The notes under the pieces are model-generated. The model was not told the DNA's origin. It ran no database searches and saw nothing but the letters and a program-made list of their open reading frames with translations. The translations under genes were made by a program, and so were the position numbers. This document shows, one piece after another, positions 10,062-19,744 of a stretch of DNA of 64,000 bases. The DNA is taken from contig NZ_CP059165.1 in assembly GCF_013466425.1 (NCBI RefSeq), positions 1,426,001 through 1,490,000 on the forward strand, written 5' to 3'. This stretch comes from Mycobacterium vicinigordonae (lineage in GTDB: Bacteria; Actinomycetota; Actinomycetes; Mycobacteriales; Mycobacteriaceae). Numbering within the stretch: position 1 is the stretch's first letter; each line of letters starts with the position of its first letter.

Positions 10062-11537
10062 TCAGTTTATGCACTCCGGGTTGTCCGAACCCGCGGTGAG
10101 GATTGGCGACGGCGCGGGCGCGGTCGAGTTCGCGGCGCCGACGGTCGAGGCGCGAACCGGCGTCACCGTCCCGCCGTCGAGGCCGGATCCGGGACCGGTG
10201 TAGTCGTTGGCCAGCACCACCCGCACCGCTCTCGCCGGGATCGACGAGTCCGCGACGACGGGCAGGCCACCCAGCTGCTTGGCCACTTCCTGGGCGCCCA
10301 GGTCGTCGGTTTTGGCGGTGCGCACCTGGCTGTTCTTGACGTGGCCACCCTCGTTGTTGCCGACTGTCCCGGCGGTGAAGCCCTTGGCGGTCAACACATC
10401 CGAGACGGCGGAGGCGAGCCCGTTGATGTCGGTGTCGTTGACCACGTTGGCGGTGGTCTTGGCGGGCGCGTACGCCAGTTCCTCGGTGTGGCCCTGGTCC
10501 TGCTCGTGCAGCAGCCCGGCGACCCAGTCCTGCACCTGGTGCGGATCCACTCGCACCACGCTCTGCATGCCGTCGTCGCTCCAGCCGGCTCCGTCGAGCA
10601 CCGGGATCGTGGCGAACGCAACCTTGCCGCCAGCCAGGCTCTGCAGTTGACGGACGAAGTCCATGATGTCCCAGCCCGACGAGATCACCACCGAGCGCTG
10701 CACCGCCTGTTCCAGCCGCTTGAGCGTGGCCGGGCTGGACAGCGTCCTACCCGAGATCACCCGGTGCGCCAGCGAGGCCATCACAACCTGCTGTCGCACT
10801 ACCCGGTCCAGGTCGCCACGGGGCAGCTCGTGGCGCTGCCGGACAAAGCTGAGTGCCTGGGGTCCGTTCAGCTTCTGGCGGCCGGCCGGGAAGTCGGCGC
10901 CCGAAAGGGGTTCGAACACCGCCTCTTTGAGGCATACGTCGACGCCTCCGAGCGCGTCCGCGATCAGGGCGAAGCCCAGCAGGCCGATTTCGGCGTAGTG
11001 GTCGACGGTGACTCCGGTGAGGTCGGCCACCGTCTTGATCAGGGCCGTCCGTCCGGCTTCGGTGCCTGCGGCCGCGGCCTCGGCGGCCGAGGCGCCGGCT
11101 TTGACCAGGCTGGTCCGCTTGGCTTCACGGGTTTGCCCGTAGACGCCGTTGATCTTGGTCTTGCCCAGGCCGGGCGCCTGTACGTAGGAGTCGCGGGGGA
11201 TCGAGATCGCGGTTGCCGACTTCCCGTTGTTAGGGATCCGGACCAGGATGATCGTGTCGGTGTTGGTGGCTTCCTCGTCGCCGGCGCGCAAGGTCGCCAG
11301 TTCCTCGGGTGTCAGGGCATTGCCGTGTGCGTCGGTCCGGCTGTCGAGGCCGACCAGCAGGATGTCGATGGCGCCGTCGTCGCCGCCGTGTCCCAGCGAG
11401 GGCGACGACATGTGGAAGATGCCGTCTTCGAAGGACCTGACGTTGCTCCAGGCCACGCCGGTGCCGATCACTACGGCCACCGCCATGACGGTGCAAACCA
11501 CACGAATCACACGAGCCACAGTTTGCGCAGGCATCAC
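10062..11537 (-). CDS. lcp1: LytR-CpsA-Psr ligase Lcp1
   Basis: LCP-family phosphotransferase of 491 residues, equivalent to Rv3267 (Lcp1), the enzyme that attaches arabinogalactan to peptidoglycan. One N-terminal membrane anchor (about residues 9-30) places the rest outside the membrane. The LCP catalytic domain (about 55-260) shows DILLVGLDSR, the TNTDTIILVRI strand, SIPRDSYV and the FVRQRHELPRGDLDRVVRQQ segment with the conserved Arg residues. A LytR_C domain follows (about 375-455) and the C-terminus is Ser/Ala/Pro-rich. Starts are GTG 11537 or the adjacent ATG 11534. Divergent from rmlD, whose pathway builds the rhamnose of the same linkage unit, so the context fits. Confidence 0.92.
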   Translation of the reverse strand: MMPAQTVARVIRVVCTVMAVAVVIGTGVAWSNVRSFEDGIFHMSSPSLGHGGDDGAIDILLVGLDSRTDAHGNALTPEELATLRAGDEEATNTDTIILVRIPNNGKSATAISIPRDSYVQAPGLGKTKINGVYGQTREAKRTSLVKAGASAAEAAAAGTEAGRTALIKTVADLTGVTVDHYAEIGLLGFALIADALGGVDVCLKEAVFEPLSGADFPAGRQKLNGPQALSFVRQRHELPRGDLDRVVRQQVVMASLAHRVISGRTLSSPATLKRLEQAVQRSVVISSGWDIMDFVRQLQSLAGGKVAFATIPVLDGAGWSDDGMQSVVRVDPHQVQDWVAGLLHEQDQGHTEELAYAPAKTTANVVNDTDINGLASAVSDVLTAKGFTAGTVGNNEGGHVKNSQVRTAKTDDLGAQEVAKQLGGLPVVADSSIPARAVRVVLANDYTGPGSGLDGGTVTPVRASTVGAANSTAPAPSPILTAGSDNPECIN

Positions 11538-11600
11538 TGTAGGTTACTTGCGCAACATCGTGTTTCCGGGTAGCTCGCCTCGGCGTGCCAGACTCAAACC

Positions 11601-12497
11601 ATGGCGGGCAGGCTTGTGGTCACCGGTGCGGGGGGGCAGTTGGGGAGCTTGGTGGCCGCGCAAGCTACCCGCGCTGGCCGCGACGTGCTGGCCAGGACTT
11701 CCTCCCAATGGGACATCACCGATCCTGTGCTGGCCGAGCAGCTGATCCAGGCCGGCGACACCGTGATCAACTGCGCCGCCTACACCAATGTCGACGGCGC
11801 CGAGACCGACGAGGCCGGCGCGTACGCCGTCAACGCCGCCGGCCCGGAGCACCTGGCCAGGGCCTGCGCGCGGGTCGGGGCGGACCTCGTTCACGTCTCG
11901 ACCGACTTTGTGTTCAACGGCGATTTTGGGGACGCACCACCACATCCCTACGAGCCGGGCGACCCCACCGCGCCGCAGGGCGTCTACGCGCGCAGCAAGT
12001 TGGCCGGGGAACGGGCGGTGCACGCCGCGCTGCCCGACGCCGTCGTGGTGCGCACCGCGTGGGTCTACACCGGCGGCATCGACCGCAGCGACTTCGTCGC
12101 CGTGATGCAGCGGCTGGCGGCCGGTGCGGGTCCGATCAAGGTAGTCGGCGACCAGACCGGCTCTCCCACCTACTCCGCCGACCTGGCCGCGGGGCTGCTG
12201 GAGTTGGCCGACAGCGCGGTTCGCGGTCGCGTGCTGCACGCCACTAACGAGGGTGTGGTCTCCCGCTACGAGCAGGCCTGCGCAGTGTTCGAGGAAACCG
12301 GCGCCGACCCGCAACGGGTCAGTCCGTGCAGTGCCGACGAATTCCCGCGGGCGGCCGCGCGGCCGTGCTATTCAGCGCTCTCCAACCGGGAGTGGGGCGC
12401 GGCGGGCTTGACACCGCTACGCCCTTGGCGCAGTGCACTTGTCGCGGCACTTGCCGCGACGGGCGCCGACGTACCGTTACCCTCTACGCGTGACTGA
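11601..12497 (+). CDS. rmlD: dTDP-4-dehydrorhamnose reductase RmlD
   Basis: Last enzyme of dTDP-L-rhamnose synthesis, reducing dTDP-4-keto-L-rhamnose with NAD(P)H in the cytoplasm. The 298-residue protein is a short-chain-dehydrogenase-type fold: GAGGQLG nucleotide motif at 9-15, STDFVF at 100-105 and the catalytic YARSK at 129-133. Rhamnose is essential for the linker joining arabinogalactan to peptidoglycan. The stop overlaps the next gene's GTG start by 8 nt, so rmlD and wbbL are translationally coupled. ATG 11601 starts immediately at the conserved first strand. Confidence 0.95.
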   Translation: MAGRLVVTGAGGQLGSLVAAQATRAGRDVLARTSSQWDITDPVLAEQLIQAGDTVINCAAYTNVDGAETDEAGAYAVNAAGPEHLARACARVGADLVHVSTDFVFNGDFGDAPPHPYEPGDPTAPQGVYARSKLAGERAVHAALPDAVVVRTAWVYTGGIDRSDFVAVMQRLAAGAGPIKVVGDQTGSPTYSADLAAGLLELADSAVRGRVLHATNEGVVSRYEQACAVFEETGADPQRVSPCSADEFPRAAARPCYSALSNREWGAAGLTPLRPWRSALVAALAATGADVPLPSTRD

Positions 12498-13410
12498 CGT
12501 TCTGCCGGTGGTGGCGGTGACCTATTCGCCGGGTCCGCACCTGGAGCGGTTTTTGGCGTCACTATCCCTTGCCACCGAACGCCCCGTCAGTGTGCTGTTG
12601 GCCGACAACGGCTCCACCGACGGCACACCACAAGCCGCCGTGATGCGCTATCCCAACGTCAGGTTGTTACCTACCGGGTCCAATCTCGGTTACGGGACGG
12701 CGGTCAACCGCACGGTCGCCAAGCTGGCGCAGCGCGACGAAAGCTGGGTCGAAGACTGGATGATCGTGGCCAACCCGGATGTGCAATGGGGTCCGGGCAG
12801 CATCGACGCGCTGCTCGAGGCGGCCGGCCGATGGCCCAGGGCAGGCGCCCTTGGACCCCTGATTCGCGACCCGGATGGGTCGGTGTACCCGTCGGCGCGC
12901 CACCTGCCCAGCCTGGTCCGCGGCGGCATGCACGCGTTACTAGGGCCGGTCTGGCCACGCAACCGCTGGACCACGGCATACCGCCAAGAGCACCTGGAAC
13001 CCAGCGAGCGTCCGGTGGGCTGGCTGTCGGGGTCGTGCCTGCTGGTCCGCCGGGCCGCCTTCGAGCAAATCGGCGGCTTCGACGAGCGTTACTTCATGTA
13101 CATGGAGGACGTCGACCTTGGCGACCGGCTGGGCAAGGCCGGCTGGCAGTCCATCTACGTGCCGTCGGCGGAAGTGCTGCACCACAAGGGCCACTCGACC
13201 GGGCGCGACCCGGCCAGCCATCTGGCCGCGCACCACCGAAGTACCTATATCTTTCTGGCCGACCGGCATTCCGGCTGGTGGCGGGCACCGCTGCGCTGGA
13301 CGTTGCGAGGCTCACTGGCCCTGCGCTCTCGGGTGATGGTGCGCAGCGCACTGCGCAGGTCCCGCAAGTCGTTGCGCAGAGAGTTGAAGATGGCAGAAGG
13401 GCGGCGCTGA
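12490..13410 (+). CDS. wbbL: Rhamnosyltransferase WbbL
   Basis: GT2-family glycosyltransferase of 306 residues that transfers L-rhamnose from dTDP-rhamnose to decaprenyl-diphospho-GlcNAc, making the galactan primer on the inner face of the membrane. Visible: N-terminal VVAVTYSP, DNGS at 39-42, NPDV near 95-98 (metal/nucleotide site), and YFMYMEDVDLGDRL, where the ED pair is the likely base. The C-terminus is strongly basic. GTG at 12490 is chosen since the family starts TDVLPVVAVTYSPGPH; an ATG 57 nt upstream lies deep in rmlD. The next gene starts 1 nt after the stop. Confidence 0.95.
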   Translation: MTDVLPVVAVTYSPGPHLERFLASLSLATERPVSVLLADNGSTDGTPQAAVMRYPNVRLLPTGSNLGYGTAVNRTVAKLAQRDESWVEDWMIVANPDVQWGPGSIDALLEAAGRWPRAGALGPLIRDPDGSVYPSARHLPSLVRGGMHALLGPVWPRNRWTTAYRQEHLEPSERPVGWLSGSCLLVRRAAFEQIGGFDERYFMYMEDVDLGDRLGKAGWQSIYVPSAEVLHHKGHSTGRDPASHLAAHHRSTYIFLADRHSGWWRAPLRWTLRGSLALRSRVMVRSALRRSRKSLRRELKMAEGRR

Positions 13411-13411
13411 G

Positions 13412-14491
13412 GTGGCACCCCACGAAGTCGACGCGGTGGTCCTGGTTGGCGGCAAAGGAACCCGGCTGCGTCCGCTGACGCTGTCCGCGCCCAAGCCGAT
13501 GTTGCCGACGGCGGGGCTGCCGTTCCTGACTCACCTGCTGTCGCGGATCGCTGCCGCGGGCATCGAGCACGTAGTGCTGGGTACCTCCTACCGGGCCGAG
13601 GTATTCGAGGCCGAGTTCGGTGACGGGTCCAAGCTTGGACTGCAGATCGAGTATGTGACCGAGGAGAACCCGCTGGGCACCGGCGGCGGCATCGCCAACG
13701 TGGCCAGCAAGCTGCGCCACGACACGGTGATGGTTTTCAACGGCGATGTGCTGTCCGGCGCGGACCTGGGCCAGCTGCTGGACTTTCATCGCGCCCGCCG
13801 CGCCGACGTGACCCTGCACCTGGTGCGGGTCGGTGACCCCCGAGCGTTCGGCTGCGTGCCCACCGACGATAACGACCGCGTCGTCGCCTTTCTCGAAAAG
13901 ACGCAGGATCCGCCGACCGACCAGATCAACGCCGGCTGCTACGTCTTCTCCCGCGGCGTCATCGACCGGATACCGCGCGGGCGCGAGGTATCAGTCGAGC
14001 GGGAGGTGTTCCCGGCGTTGCTGTCGGATCCCGCGACGAAGGTTTGCGGCTACGTCGACGCGTCCTATTGGCGCGACATGGGCACCCCAGAGGACTTCGT
14101 GCGCGGATCGGCGGATCTGGTGCGCGGGATCGCGCCGTCGCCGGCGCTGCACGGCCAGCGCGGCGAGCAGCTGGTGCACGACGGCGCCGCGGTGGCGCCG
14201 GGCGCGCTGCTGATCGGCGGCACGGTGGTCGGCCGCGGCGCCGAGATTGGCCCCGGGGTGCGGCTAGACGGGGCGGTGATCTTCGACGGCGTCAAGGTCG
14301 AGGCGGGCAGCGTGATTGAACGCTCGATCATCGGCTTCGGTGCCCGCATCGGCCCGCGGGCGCTGATCCGCGACGGCGTGATCGGCGACGGCGCCGATAT
14401 CGGCGCCCGCTGCGAACTCTTGCGCGGCGCGCGGGTGTGGCCGGGGGTCTCGATTCCCGACGGCGGCATCCGCTATTCGTCGGACGTCTGA
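13412..14491 (+). CDS. manB: Mannose-1-phosphate guanylyltransferase
   Basis: GDP-mannose pyrophosphorylase of 359 residues (H37Rv Rv3264c, named manB there), forming GDP-mannose from mannose-1-phosphate and GTP for phosphatidylinositol mannosides, lipomannan and glycoproteins. The N-terminal nucleotidyltransferase domain has GGKGTRLRPLT, the KPM substrate motif, and FNGDVL with the metal-binding Asp. The C-terminal third (about 255-345) is a left-handed beta-helix of hexapeptide repeats. GTG start, 1 nt after wbbL. With rmlD and wbbL it forms a three-gene envelope-sugar operon. Confidence 0.93.
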   Translation: MAPHEVDAVVLVGGKGTRLRPLTLSAPKPMLPTAGLPFLTHLLSRIAAAGIEHVVLGTSYRAEVFEAEFGDGSKLGLQIEYVTEENPLGTGGGIANVASKLRHDTVMVFNGDVLSGADLGQLLDFHRARRADVTLHLVRVGDPRAFGCVPTDDNDRVVAFLEKTQDPPTDQINAGCYVFSRGVIDRIPRGREVSVEREVFPALLSDPATKVCGYVDASYWRDMGTPEDFVRGSADLVRGIAPSPALHGQRGEQLVHDGAAVAPGALLIGGTVVGRGAEIGPGVRLDGAVIFDGVKVEAGSVIERSIIGFGARIGPRALIRDGVIGDGADIGARCELLRGARVWPGVSIPDGGIRYSSDV

Positions 14492-14554
14492 GCACCGCCG
14501 GCCGTGACCTGGTTCCCTTGTCGGGAGCGCATCAAGCTGGAGGGACGCTGGACG

Positions 14555-15091
14555 TCAAGACCGGCGAGCTCGGGTCACCAACTGCCGTAGCGCGAAATCG
14601 GTGCCGTCCGGCAATTCGTCGACCGGCCACCATTTCAGATCGTCGGACTCGTCGCTGAGCACGATCCGCGCCCCGGCCGGCGCGTGCGCTACGAACTGCA
14701 GATCCAGATGCCTGGTTGGCATTCCCAGTGAGCACGTCAGCGCATGGACGTGCACGGCAACCAGATTCGGGTCCAGCCGCAGGTCGATGATGCCGGATTC
14801 TTCGGTGGCCTCGCGCAGCGCGGCGGCCAGTATGTCGGTGTCCTCGTCCTCGCAGTGGCCACCCAGCTGGACCCAGCGACGCAGCCGCGGGTGCAGGGTG
14901 AGCAACACCCGCTCGCCCCGGTCGTCGAGCACCAGCGTCGACGCGGTGATATGGCCGGGTTCGCACGCGCGCTGGCAGGCGTCTTCGCGAGCCAGCACGA
15001 AACCCAGTACGGCCTGACGCAACGCGTCCTGCGCGCCGTCGGCTGCTTCCCACTCCGTGAGCAGCCCAATCACCGACTCCCGCAGCGTCAT
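14555..15091 (-). CDS. NUDIX hydrolase, last gene of the fbi-mamA operon
   Basis: NUDIX-domain protein of 178 residues. The Nudix region is at 77-101, with GG at 77-78 and REATEESG at 93-100. Compared with the canonical G-x5-E-x7-REUxEExGU spacing there is one extra residue between the glycine and REU. An N-terminal helical extension (1-45) precedes the fold, as in some pyrophosphatases acting on nucleotide derivatives. ATG 15091 overlaps the methylase stop by 4 nt (ATGA), so it is translated as part of that operon. I do not recall this gene at this position in H37Rv. Substrate unknown. A longer in-frame start at 15571 would overlap the methylase entirely and is rejected. Confidence 0.88.
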   Translation of the reverse strand: MTLRESVIGLLTEWEAADGAQDALRQAVLGFVLAREDACQRACEPGHITASTLVLDDRGERVLLTLHPRLRRWVQLGGHCEDEDTDILAAALREATEESGIIDLRLDPNLVAVHVHALTCSLGMPTRHLDLQFVAHAPAGARIVLSDESDDLKWWPVDELPDGTDFALRQLVTRARRS

Positions 15092-16665
15092 CGGCCCCTC
15101 CGTCCGGTGCGGCGGTCCCGCAGAGCGATCCACGCCGCGCGGCACTCCGCCACCACAGCCGGCGACAAACCCAGCCCCTCGATCAGCACCCGGCGATCCA
15201 CTAGGTCCAGCGCCTTCTCGATCTCGTTGGCCCGCAACAGAAGATCGACATCGGCCGCCAGGCCGGGACGGGCGCACGCGGGCGGTGGTAGCGGCAGCCG
15301 TTCGGCCTCGGCGGGTTCGAGTTCCAGGATCCCGCCGCCGTAGCTGCGGCCCATGGTCTCGGCGAAGGCGAAGGTAGCGCTGTTGTGGAACACCGCGGCT
15401 AGGGCGGTGGGCTCGATGCCCGGGGTGACCCGGACCCGGTGCACGGTATCGGTGCTTGTTGCCGCGGCCGCGTTGACGGTCAGCCGCGGCGCCTGGTGGA
15501 TCTGGCGCAGCAGGAACAGATCCGGGTTCCACAACGACGGGGTCCTCCACCACGGTTTGCGCAGCGAGCACTTGTAGCCCAGGTGGACGCCGGCGGCCTC
15601 ACCGGCCTCAATGTGTGCGGCTAGGGCGGTGTCGGTGGGCTGCGCCGGGGCATTGAGCAACCAGGTCCGTCTACCTCTCGCGACATCGTCACTGCGGCAA
15701 TCGAAGTCATAGCGCAGGCCGGACAGCTGCACGCTGCGGGAAACCAGCGGGACGCAGTGCGGCGTGAGTCCCAGCTCGCGAGCCTGGGCGTCGGTGAAGG
15801 TGAAGAAGCTGTTGCGGCCGGTCACAATGCCAACGTCCACCCCGGCTACCCGGCCCAGCCGGGTCATGGCGGGGCCCTCCACGAGGTCGCGCAGCGTCTG
15901 GATCGCGGCTGGCCCGAGGAAGTACTTGGTCCACTTCTCGGTGTCGTGCAGCAGCGCGGGAGCCGCGTCGACGTTCAGGTCGGCGCCCTCCAGCGTGTCC
16001 GCGCCGGACAGCTGGACCGTGCGGATCTGCGCCGGCCCGGTGCCAACGACGCCGCAGAACAGCACCACCTCCTGCAGCACCCCGTCGAACACCAGCCGCC
16101 GGAAGCTGATCAGCGTGATCTCCCGATACCGACTCACCAGGAAATCTCGCAGCTGCGCGGCATAGCCGACCTGAAGCAGCTCGGCGGGTAGCACCAGCCC
16201 GACCCGGCCACCGGCGCGCACCAGTGCGGTGCTGGCCACCACGAAGGGGACCCACGCGTTGGTCAGCTTGGTGGGCCGCATCCCCTCGCGTCGCATGAGG
16301 TCCAATGCGGACTCCCGTTGTTCGGCGGGCCAATTGCCGAATCGGATGTAGGGCGGGTTGCCGGCGACGCCGTCCCACCCGGCGCTGCGCAGGGCGCCGG
16401 GCCAGGCGAACAGGTCGCAATTGTCGACCGGCGCGAACTGCCTTGCCTTGGCAGCTTCTTCGGCGACCAGCTCCACGCCGCGGGCCTGCCCGGTCAGTGT
16501 GGCGAGCTCGCGCAGGATGCTGCCGTCGCCGCAGGAGGGCTCCAGGATCCGGGACCCGGCTAGCGCGACCCACCCGGCCAGGAAGCGGGCAATCGGTTCC
16601 GGCGTGTAGTAGCCGCCGCGGACCTTCGCGGCCGAGGCGGGATTCTTGCCCGCGAACGTTGTCAT
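15088..16665 (-). CDS. mamA: Adenine-N6 DNA methyltransferase MamA
   Basis: DNA methyltransferase of 525 residues, equivalent to Rv3263 (MamA), which in M. tuberculosis methylates adenine in CTGGAG/CTCCAG and affects gene expression where sites overlap promoters. AdoMet-binding motif I is ILEPSCGDG (40-48) and the catalytic NPPY is at 103-106. The C-terminal half is a target-recognition region. There is no restriction endonuclease gene beside it, so it is an orphan methylase. ATG 16665 is chosen because it overlaps the fbiB stop by 4 nt and the family starts just before [10 protein letters not shown]; an in-frame start 159 nt upstream encodes only Arg-rich shadow sequence. Confidence 0.92.
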   Translation of the reverse strand: MTTFAGKNPASAAKVRGGYYTPEPIARFLAGWVALAGSRILEPSCGDGSILRELATLTGQARGVELVAEEAAKARQFAPVDNCDLFAWPGALRSAGWDGVAGNPPYIRFGNWPAEQRESALDLMRREGMRPTKLTNAWVPFVVASTALVRAGGRVGLVLPAELLQVGYAAQLRDFLVSRYREITLISFRRLVFDGVLQEVVLFCGVVGTGPAQIRTVQLSGADTLEGADLNVDAAPALLHDTEKWTKYFLGPAAIQTLRDLVEGPAMTRLGRVAGVDVGIVTGRNSFFTFTDAQARELGLTPHCVPLVSRSVQLSGLRYDFDCRSDDVARGRRTWLLNAPAQPTDTALAAHIEAGEAAGVHLGYKCSLRKPWWRTPSLWNPDLFLLRQIHQAPRLTVNAAAATSTDTVHRVRVTPGIEPTALAAVFHNSATFAFAETMGRSYGGGILELEPAEAERLPLPPPACARPGLAADVDLLLRANEIEKALDLVDRRVLIEGLGLSPAVVAECRAAWIALRDRRTGRRGR

Positions 16666-18029
16666 TTCCGGATCAGCAAGTCTGCGACGGGCGCCGGCTC
16701 GCGCGGGCCGGCCGGCTCGGCGGGGTAGCCGATCGCGACGGCCCCCAGTGGCTCCCACTCGGCGGGCAGCGCCAGCTCGTCGCGGACTAGGTCCGCGGCG
16801 AAGATCGTCGACCCAATCCAGCAACTGCCCACCCCCCGCACCGCCAGCGCCACCAGCAGGGCCTGTACGGCAGCGCCCACCGCGACGGTGAACATGGTGT
16901 GCTCGGCGGCGGTGCGCGCTTCGTCAGGGTACTCGTGCGCACCGTCGGGAACCAGGAAGGGGATGACGACTTCGGTTGCGTCGTAGAGGATTTGGCCACG
17001 GGAAACCCTGCGTTCCACCGCGTCGGGCGGGCGGCCGTCGCCACTGAGGTCGCGGCGCCATTTGTCCTTCATCCGGTCCAGCAGCCTAGTGCGGGTCTGC
17101 GCGGTCTGCAGCCAGACGAACCGCACCGGCCGGGTGTGATGGGGGGCCGGGGCGGTCAGCGCCTCCGCGACGGCGGCCTCGATGAGTTCGGCGGGGATGG
17201 GCTGCGTGCTGAACTGCCGCACTGACCGACGCGTCAACTGGGCCTGGCGCCGGCCAAGATCCAGTGCCTCGGCGGTGCCGAGCCAGAACAAGTCCTCGTC
17301 GCCGGGGCGTACCAGGTCCCGGGCCGTCGAGCCGTCGTCGGCCGGTTGCAGCCCCCGCACCACGGCGACCGGCATCGCGGTCAGCTTGCCCTTGACCAGA
17401 TCCGCCGCGGCCGCGACCTCGTCGGCGATGGCGATCTCGGTGACCACCAGGTCGTTGCCATGCTGGTCTACCGCACCCGAATAGTTGTGCAGCACAGCCA
17501 GACCCGAGCTGCCGACGGCGGCGTCGATCTGACCGTTGCGCCAGGCCCGGCCCATGGTGTCGGTAATGACTACGGCGACATCGACACCGAGTCGCTCGCG
17601 CAGGGCGGCCCGCAAGGCCGCGGCACTGCCGTCCGGGTCGAGGGGCAGCAGCGCCAATTCCGAACGGCCGACGTTGGATCCGTCCACACCGGCCGCGGCC
17701 TGCACCAGTCCCAGCCGGTTCTCGGTGATCAGGGTGCGTTCCTTGCGGGCCAGTACACGTACTGCCTCTTCTTCGACCAGCTTGCGGCGCAACGAATCTC
17801 GCTCCTCGGCGGCCAAAGGTGCCGGCACCAGCCGGCCTTCGCACTTGGACACCACCTTGCTGGTGACCACCACCACGTCGCCGTCGCGCAGCCATGGCGT
17901 GGCGGCTGCCAGGGCCGCACCCAGGTCGTCGCCCGGCCGGAACTCGGGAAGCTCGGTAACGGGCAGGATTTCGATGGCAGCGGCGGTACCGTGTTCGCCG
18001 GTTGGCGGTAGAGCCGGCTGTCGACTCAC
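16662..18029 (-). CDS. fbiB: Coenzyme F420 biosynthesis protein FbiB
   Basis: Bifunctional F420 enzyme of 455 residues. The N-terminal domain (about 15-250) is the gamma-glutamyl ligase that adds the poly-glutamate tail to F420-0 using GTP. The C-terminal domain (about 260-455) is an FMN nitroreductase-like fold that reduces dehydro-F420-0. Clear signatures are [43 protein letters not shown] and [13 protein letters not shown] 18029 overlaps the fbiA stop by 4 nt. Pathway partners are fbiA just upstream, with fbiC and fbiD elsewhere. Confidence 0.95.
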   Translation of the reverse strand: MSRQPALPPTGEHGTAAAIEILPVTELPEFRPGDDLGAALAAATPWLRDGDVVVVTSKVVSKCEGRLVPAPLAAEERDSLRRKLVEEEAVRVLARKERTLITENRLGLVQAAAGVDGSNVGRSELALLPLDPDGSAAALRAALRERLGVDVAVVITDTMGRAWRNGQIDAAVGSSGLAVLHNYSGAVDQHGNDLVVTEIAIADEVAAAADLVKGKLTAMPVAVVRGLQPADDGSTARDLVRPGDEDLFWLGTAEALDLGRRQAQLTRRSVRQFSTQPIPAELIEAAVAEALTAPAPHHTRPVRFVWLQTAQTRTRLLDRMKDKWRRDLSGDGRPPDAVERRVSRGQILYDATEVVIPFLVPDGAHEYPDEARTAAEHTMFTVAVGAAVQALLVALAVRGVGSCWIGSTIFAADLVRDELALPAEWEPLGAVAIGYPAEPAGPREPAPVADLLIRK

Positions 18030-19012
18030 TCCGTCACGCCCGCAATCTCGAGCCCGGCCCGCACCATCTCGGCGGTGGCGGCCGGGTTGCTCATCATCAG
18101 TGGAATGGAGCGCGTCGTCACTCCGTCGATTTCGGCTGAGTCGCCGTCGTGGACCAGCCAGCAGTCCAGGATGCCGGTACTGCTGCGGGCGCCGTAGTAC
18201 TGGCCGACTGCTTGGGCGGTGGACTCGACCCCGATCACCGACAGGCAGGCATCGGCCATGCCTCGCAACGGCTTACCGCCGATGATCGGCGAGTAGCCGA
18301 CGACGGGCGCCGAGGCCGCTCGCAGTGCGGCCCGGATGCCGGGCACTGCGAGGATAGCGCCGACGCTGACCACCGGGTTCGACGGTGCCAGCATGATGGC
18401 GTCGGCCTCGGCGATTGCGACAAGTGCTTCGTTTGTGGCGCTTGCCTTTTCGGCCCCCACGAACGCGAAGCTGTGGGTGGGCACTTGGGCGCGGTACCGT
18501 ACCCACCACTCCTGGAAGTGGATCGCCCGCCGGGTCGCGGATTCTGGGTCGGTGATCACGACGTGCGTTTCGCAACGGTCGTCGCTGACCGGTAGCAACA
18601 GTGCTCCGGGTTGCCAACGGTCGCACAGTGCCGAGGTGATCTGTGTCAGCGGGTAGCCGGCGTTGAGCATCTGGGTGCGTACCAGGTGCGTGGCCAAATC
18701 ACGGTCGCCGAGTCCGAACCAGTCGGGCGCTACGCCATAGCGCGCGAGTTCCTCCTTGGCGTGCCAGGTTTCGTCACGGTGACCCCAGCCGCGTTCCGGG
18801 TCCACACCGCCGCCCAGGGTGTACATGCAGGTGTCGAGGTCGGGGCAGACCCGCACCCCGTGGATCCAGGCGTCGTCGCCAATGTTGACCACGGCCCGCA
18901 AGTCGTGGCCGTTATCCCCGGATTGAGCAAACTGGCCGAGGCCCAGCAGCTGCTGCACCCCGAGCAGGAATCGGGCACCCCCGACGCCGCCGACGAGAAC
19001 GGTGACCTTCAC
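18026..19012 (-). CDS. fbiA: 2-phospho-L-lactate/PEP transferase FbiA
   Basis: Transfers the phosphoenolpyruvyl-guanosine (EPPG in mycobacteria) moiety onto the deazaflavin Fo, giving dehydro-F420-0. The 328-residue protein (CofD family) starts [17 protein letters not shown] and contains [34 protein letters not shown] and [12 protein letters not shown], all family hallmarks. GTG 19012 is chosen because the conserved protein begins at this strand; an in-frame start at 19117 would add 35 unconserved residues. It is the first gene of fbiA-fbiB-mamA-NUDIX, where every junction is a 4-nt overlap. Confidence 0.95.
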   Translation of the reverse strand: MKVTVLVGGVGGARFLLGVQQLLGLGQFAQSGDNGHDLRAVVNIGDDAWIHGVRVCPDLDTCMYTLGGGVDPERGWGHRDETWHAKEELARYGVAPDWFGLGDRDLATHLVRTQMLNAGYPLTQITSALCDRWQPGALLLPVSDDRCETHVVITDPESATRRAIHFQEWWVRYRAQVPTHSFAFVGAEKASATNEALVAIAEADAIMLAPSNPVVSVGAILAVPGIRAALRAASAPVVGYSPIIGGKPLRGMADACLSVIGVESTAQAVGQYYGARSSTGILDCWLVHDGDSAEIDGVTTRSIPLMMSNPAATAEMVRAGLEIAGVTE

Positions 19013-19336
19013 ACCGCAGGACAGTACCCCCGCGCGTGTGGCATGGTGGTTCCGGTAACCGCTGTGGCGCAAGGGACTTGTGATGAATCTGTGGCCGACA
19101 CGCCGCGTCCCTACCACAACAGAATCGCCGAAATTCGATCACGAGATGGTATGGAAATCCGCCGAAGTGCTTGACCAAGATCGCCGACCCGTGTCTAATC
19201 ACATCAGTGTCATTTCCCGGTTGGCCGGCCGGTTCCGGTGTCGCAGACCGAGATTCGATCACTTGTTCGAATTGGGTATCTGTACATCAGAACAGTGGGA
19301 AACTATTTCATTCTCTATCAGTGAGGAGGCGGAGGC
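19013..19336. other. Divergent fbiA / whiB2 control region
   Basis: A 324-bp region with no gene that must hold promoters for the leftward F420 operon and for whiB2. It contains a strong promoter-like sequence for whiB2 at 19171-19199 (listed separately), giving a 5' leader of about 130 nt, and a GAGGAGG ribosome site just before the whiB2 start. I see no clear fbiA promoter. Confidence 0.7.
19171..19199 (+). promoter_or_regulatory. Candidate SigA promoter of whiB2
   Basis: TTGACC at 19171-19176 and TCTAAT at 19194-19199 are separated by 17 nt, close to the housekeeping consensus. Transcription would begin near 19206, about 130 nt before the whiB2 ATG. Confidence 0.6.
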
Positions 19337-19720
19337 ATGTCCTATGAGTACCTTCGGGGCGTAATGGGAAGCACACCGCACGCCGTTCCCGGTTCCGCCG
19401 TGACGTCTTTGCCAATGCCGACGGCACCTGTCCGCCCTCATCTGAGTGTGGTTCCCGACGCACCGTCCGCGTTCGAGCCGGAGCCGTTGGAGGAAGTCCC
19501 CGCCGATCAGTGGCAGGACAAGGCGTTGTGCGCGCAGACCGACCCAGAAGCCTTCTTCCCGGAGAAGGGCGGCTCGACGCGCGAGGCGAAGAAGATCTGC
19601 CTGGGCTGCGAGGTCCGGCACGAATGCCTGGAATATGCGCTGGCCCACGACGAGCGCTTCGGGATCTGGGGCGGTTTGTCGGAACGGGAACGCCGCCGCC
19701 TCAAGCGCGGTATTATCTAG
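19337..19720 (+). CDS. whiB2: WhiB-family regulator WhiB2
   Basis: Iron-sulfur transcription regulator of 127 residues, the WhiB2/WhmD type needed for septation and cell division. Four cysteines at 65, 88, 91 and 97 bind a [4Fe-4S] cluster; the GIWGG turn is at 109-113 and is followed by a basic ERERRRLKRG DNA- and sigma-binding tail. The ATG at 19337 has an excellent GAGGAGG ribosome site, giving an N-terminal extension as in M. smegmatis WhmD; the H37Rv annotation, as I recall it, is shorter (about 89 residues), which may be a start-choice difference. It is followed by a convergent gene. Confidence 0.93.
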   Translation: MSYEYLRGVMGSTPHAVPGSAVTSLPMPTAPVRPHLSVVPDAPSAFEPEPLEEVPADQWQDKALCAQTDPEAFFPEKGGSTREAKKICLGCEVRHECLEYALAHDERFGIWGGLSERERRRLKRGII

Positions 19721-19722
19721 CC

Positions 19723-19739
19723 CGCCTTGCGAATAGGCG
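19723..19739. terminator. Short hairpin between convergent genes
   Basis: CGCCT at 19723-19727 and AGGCG at 19735-19739 form a 5-bp stem with a 7-nt loop in the 24-bp gap between convergent whiB2 and the zincin-like gene. There is no T tract; mycobacterial terminators often lack one, so this is only a candidate. Confidence 0.3.
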
Positions 19740-19744
19740 AGTAT

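Noticed and set aside
9981..11573. Open frame of 530 codons antisense to lcp1
   Set aside because: Lacks any conserved domain and is rich in His, Gln and Arg, the usual sign of antisense shadow in GC-rich DNA; lcp1 has full family motifs.
12433..12489. Upstream ATG extending wbbL by 19 residues
   Set aside because: It lies deep inside rmlD and the added residues are Arg/Pro-rich; the conserved protein begins at the GTG at 12490.
14492..14554. CTGGAG in the gap between manB and the NUDIX gene as a promoter methylation site
   Set aside because: Both flanking genes end there (convergent), so no promoter is expected.
16666..16824. Longer mamA start adding 53 residues
   Set aside because: The extension is an Arg/Ala-rich shadow of fbiB, while the ATG at 16665 forms a 4-nt overlap identical in style to the other operon junctions.
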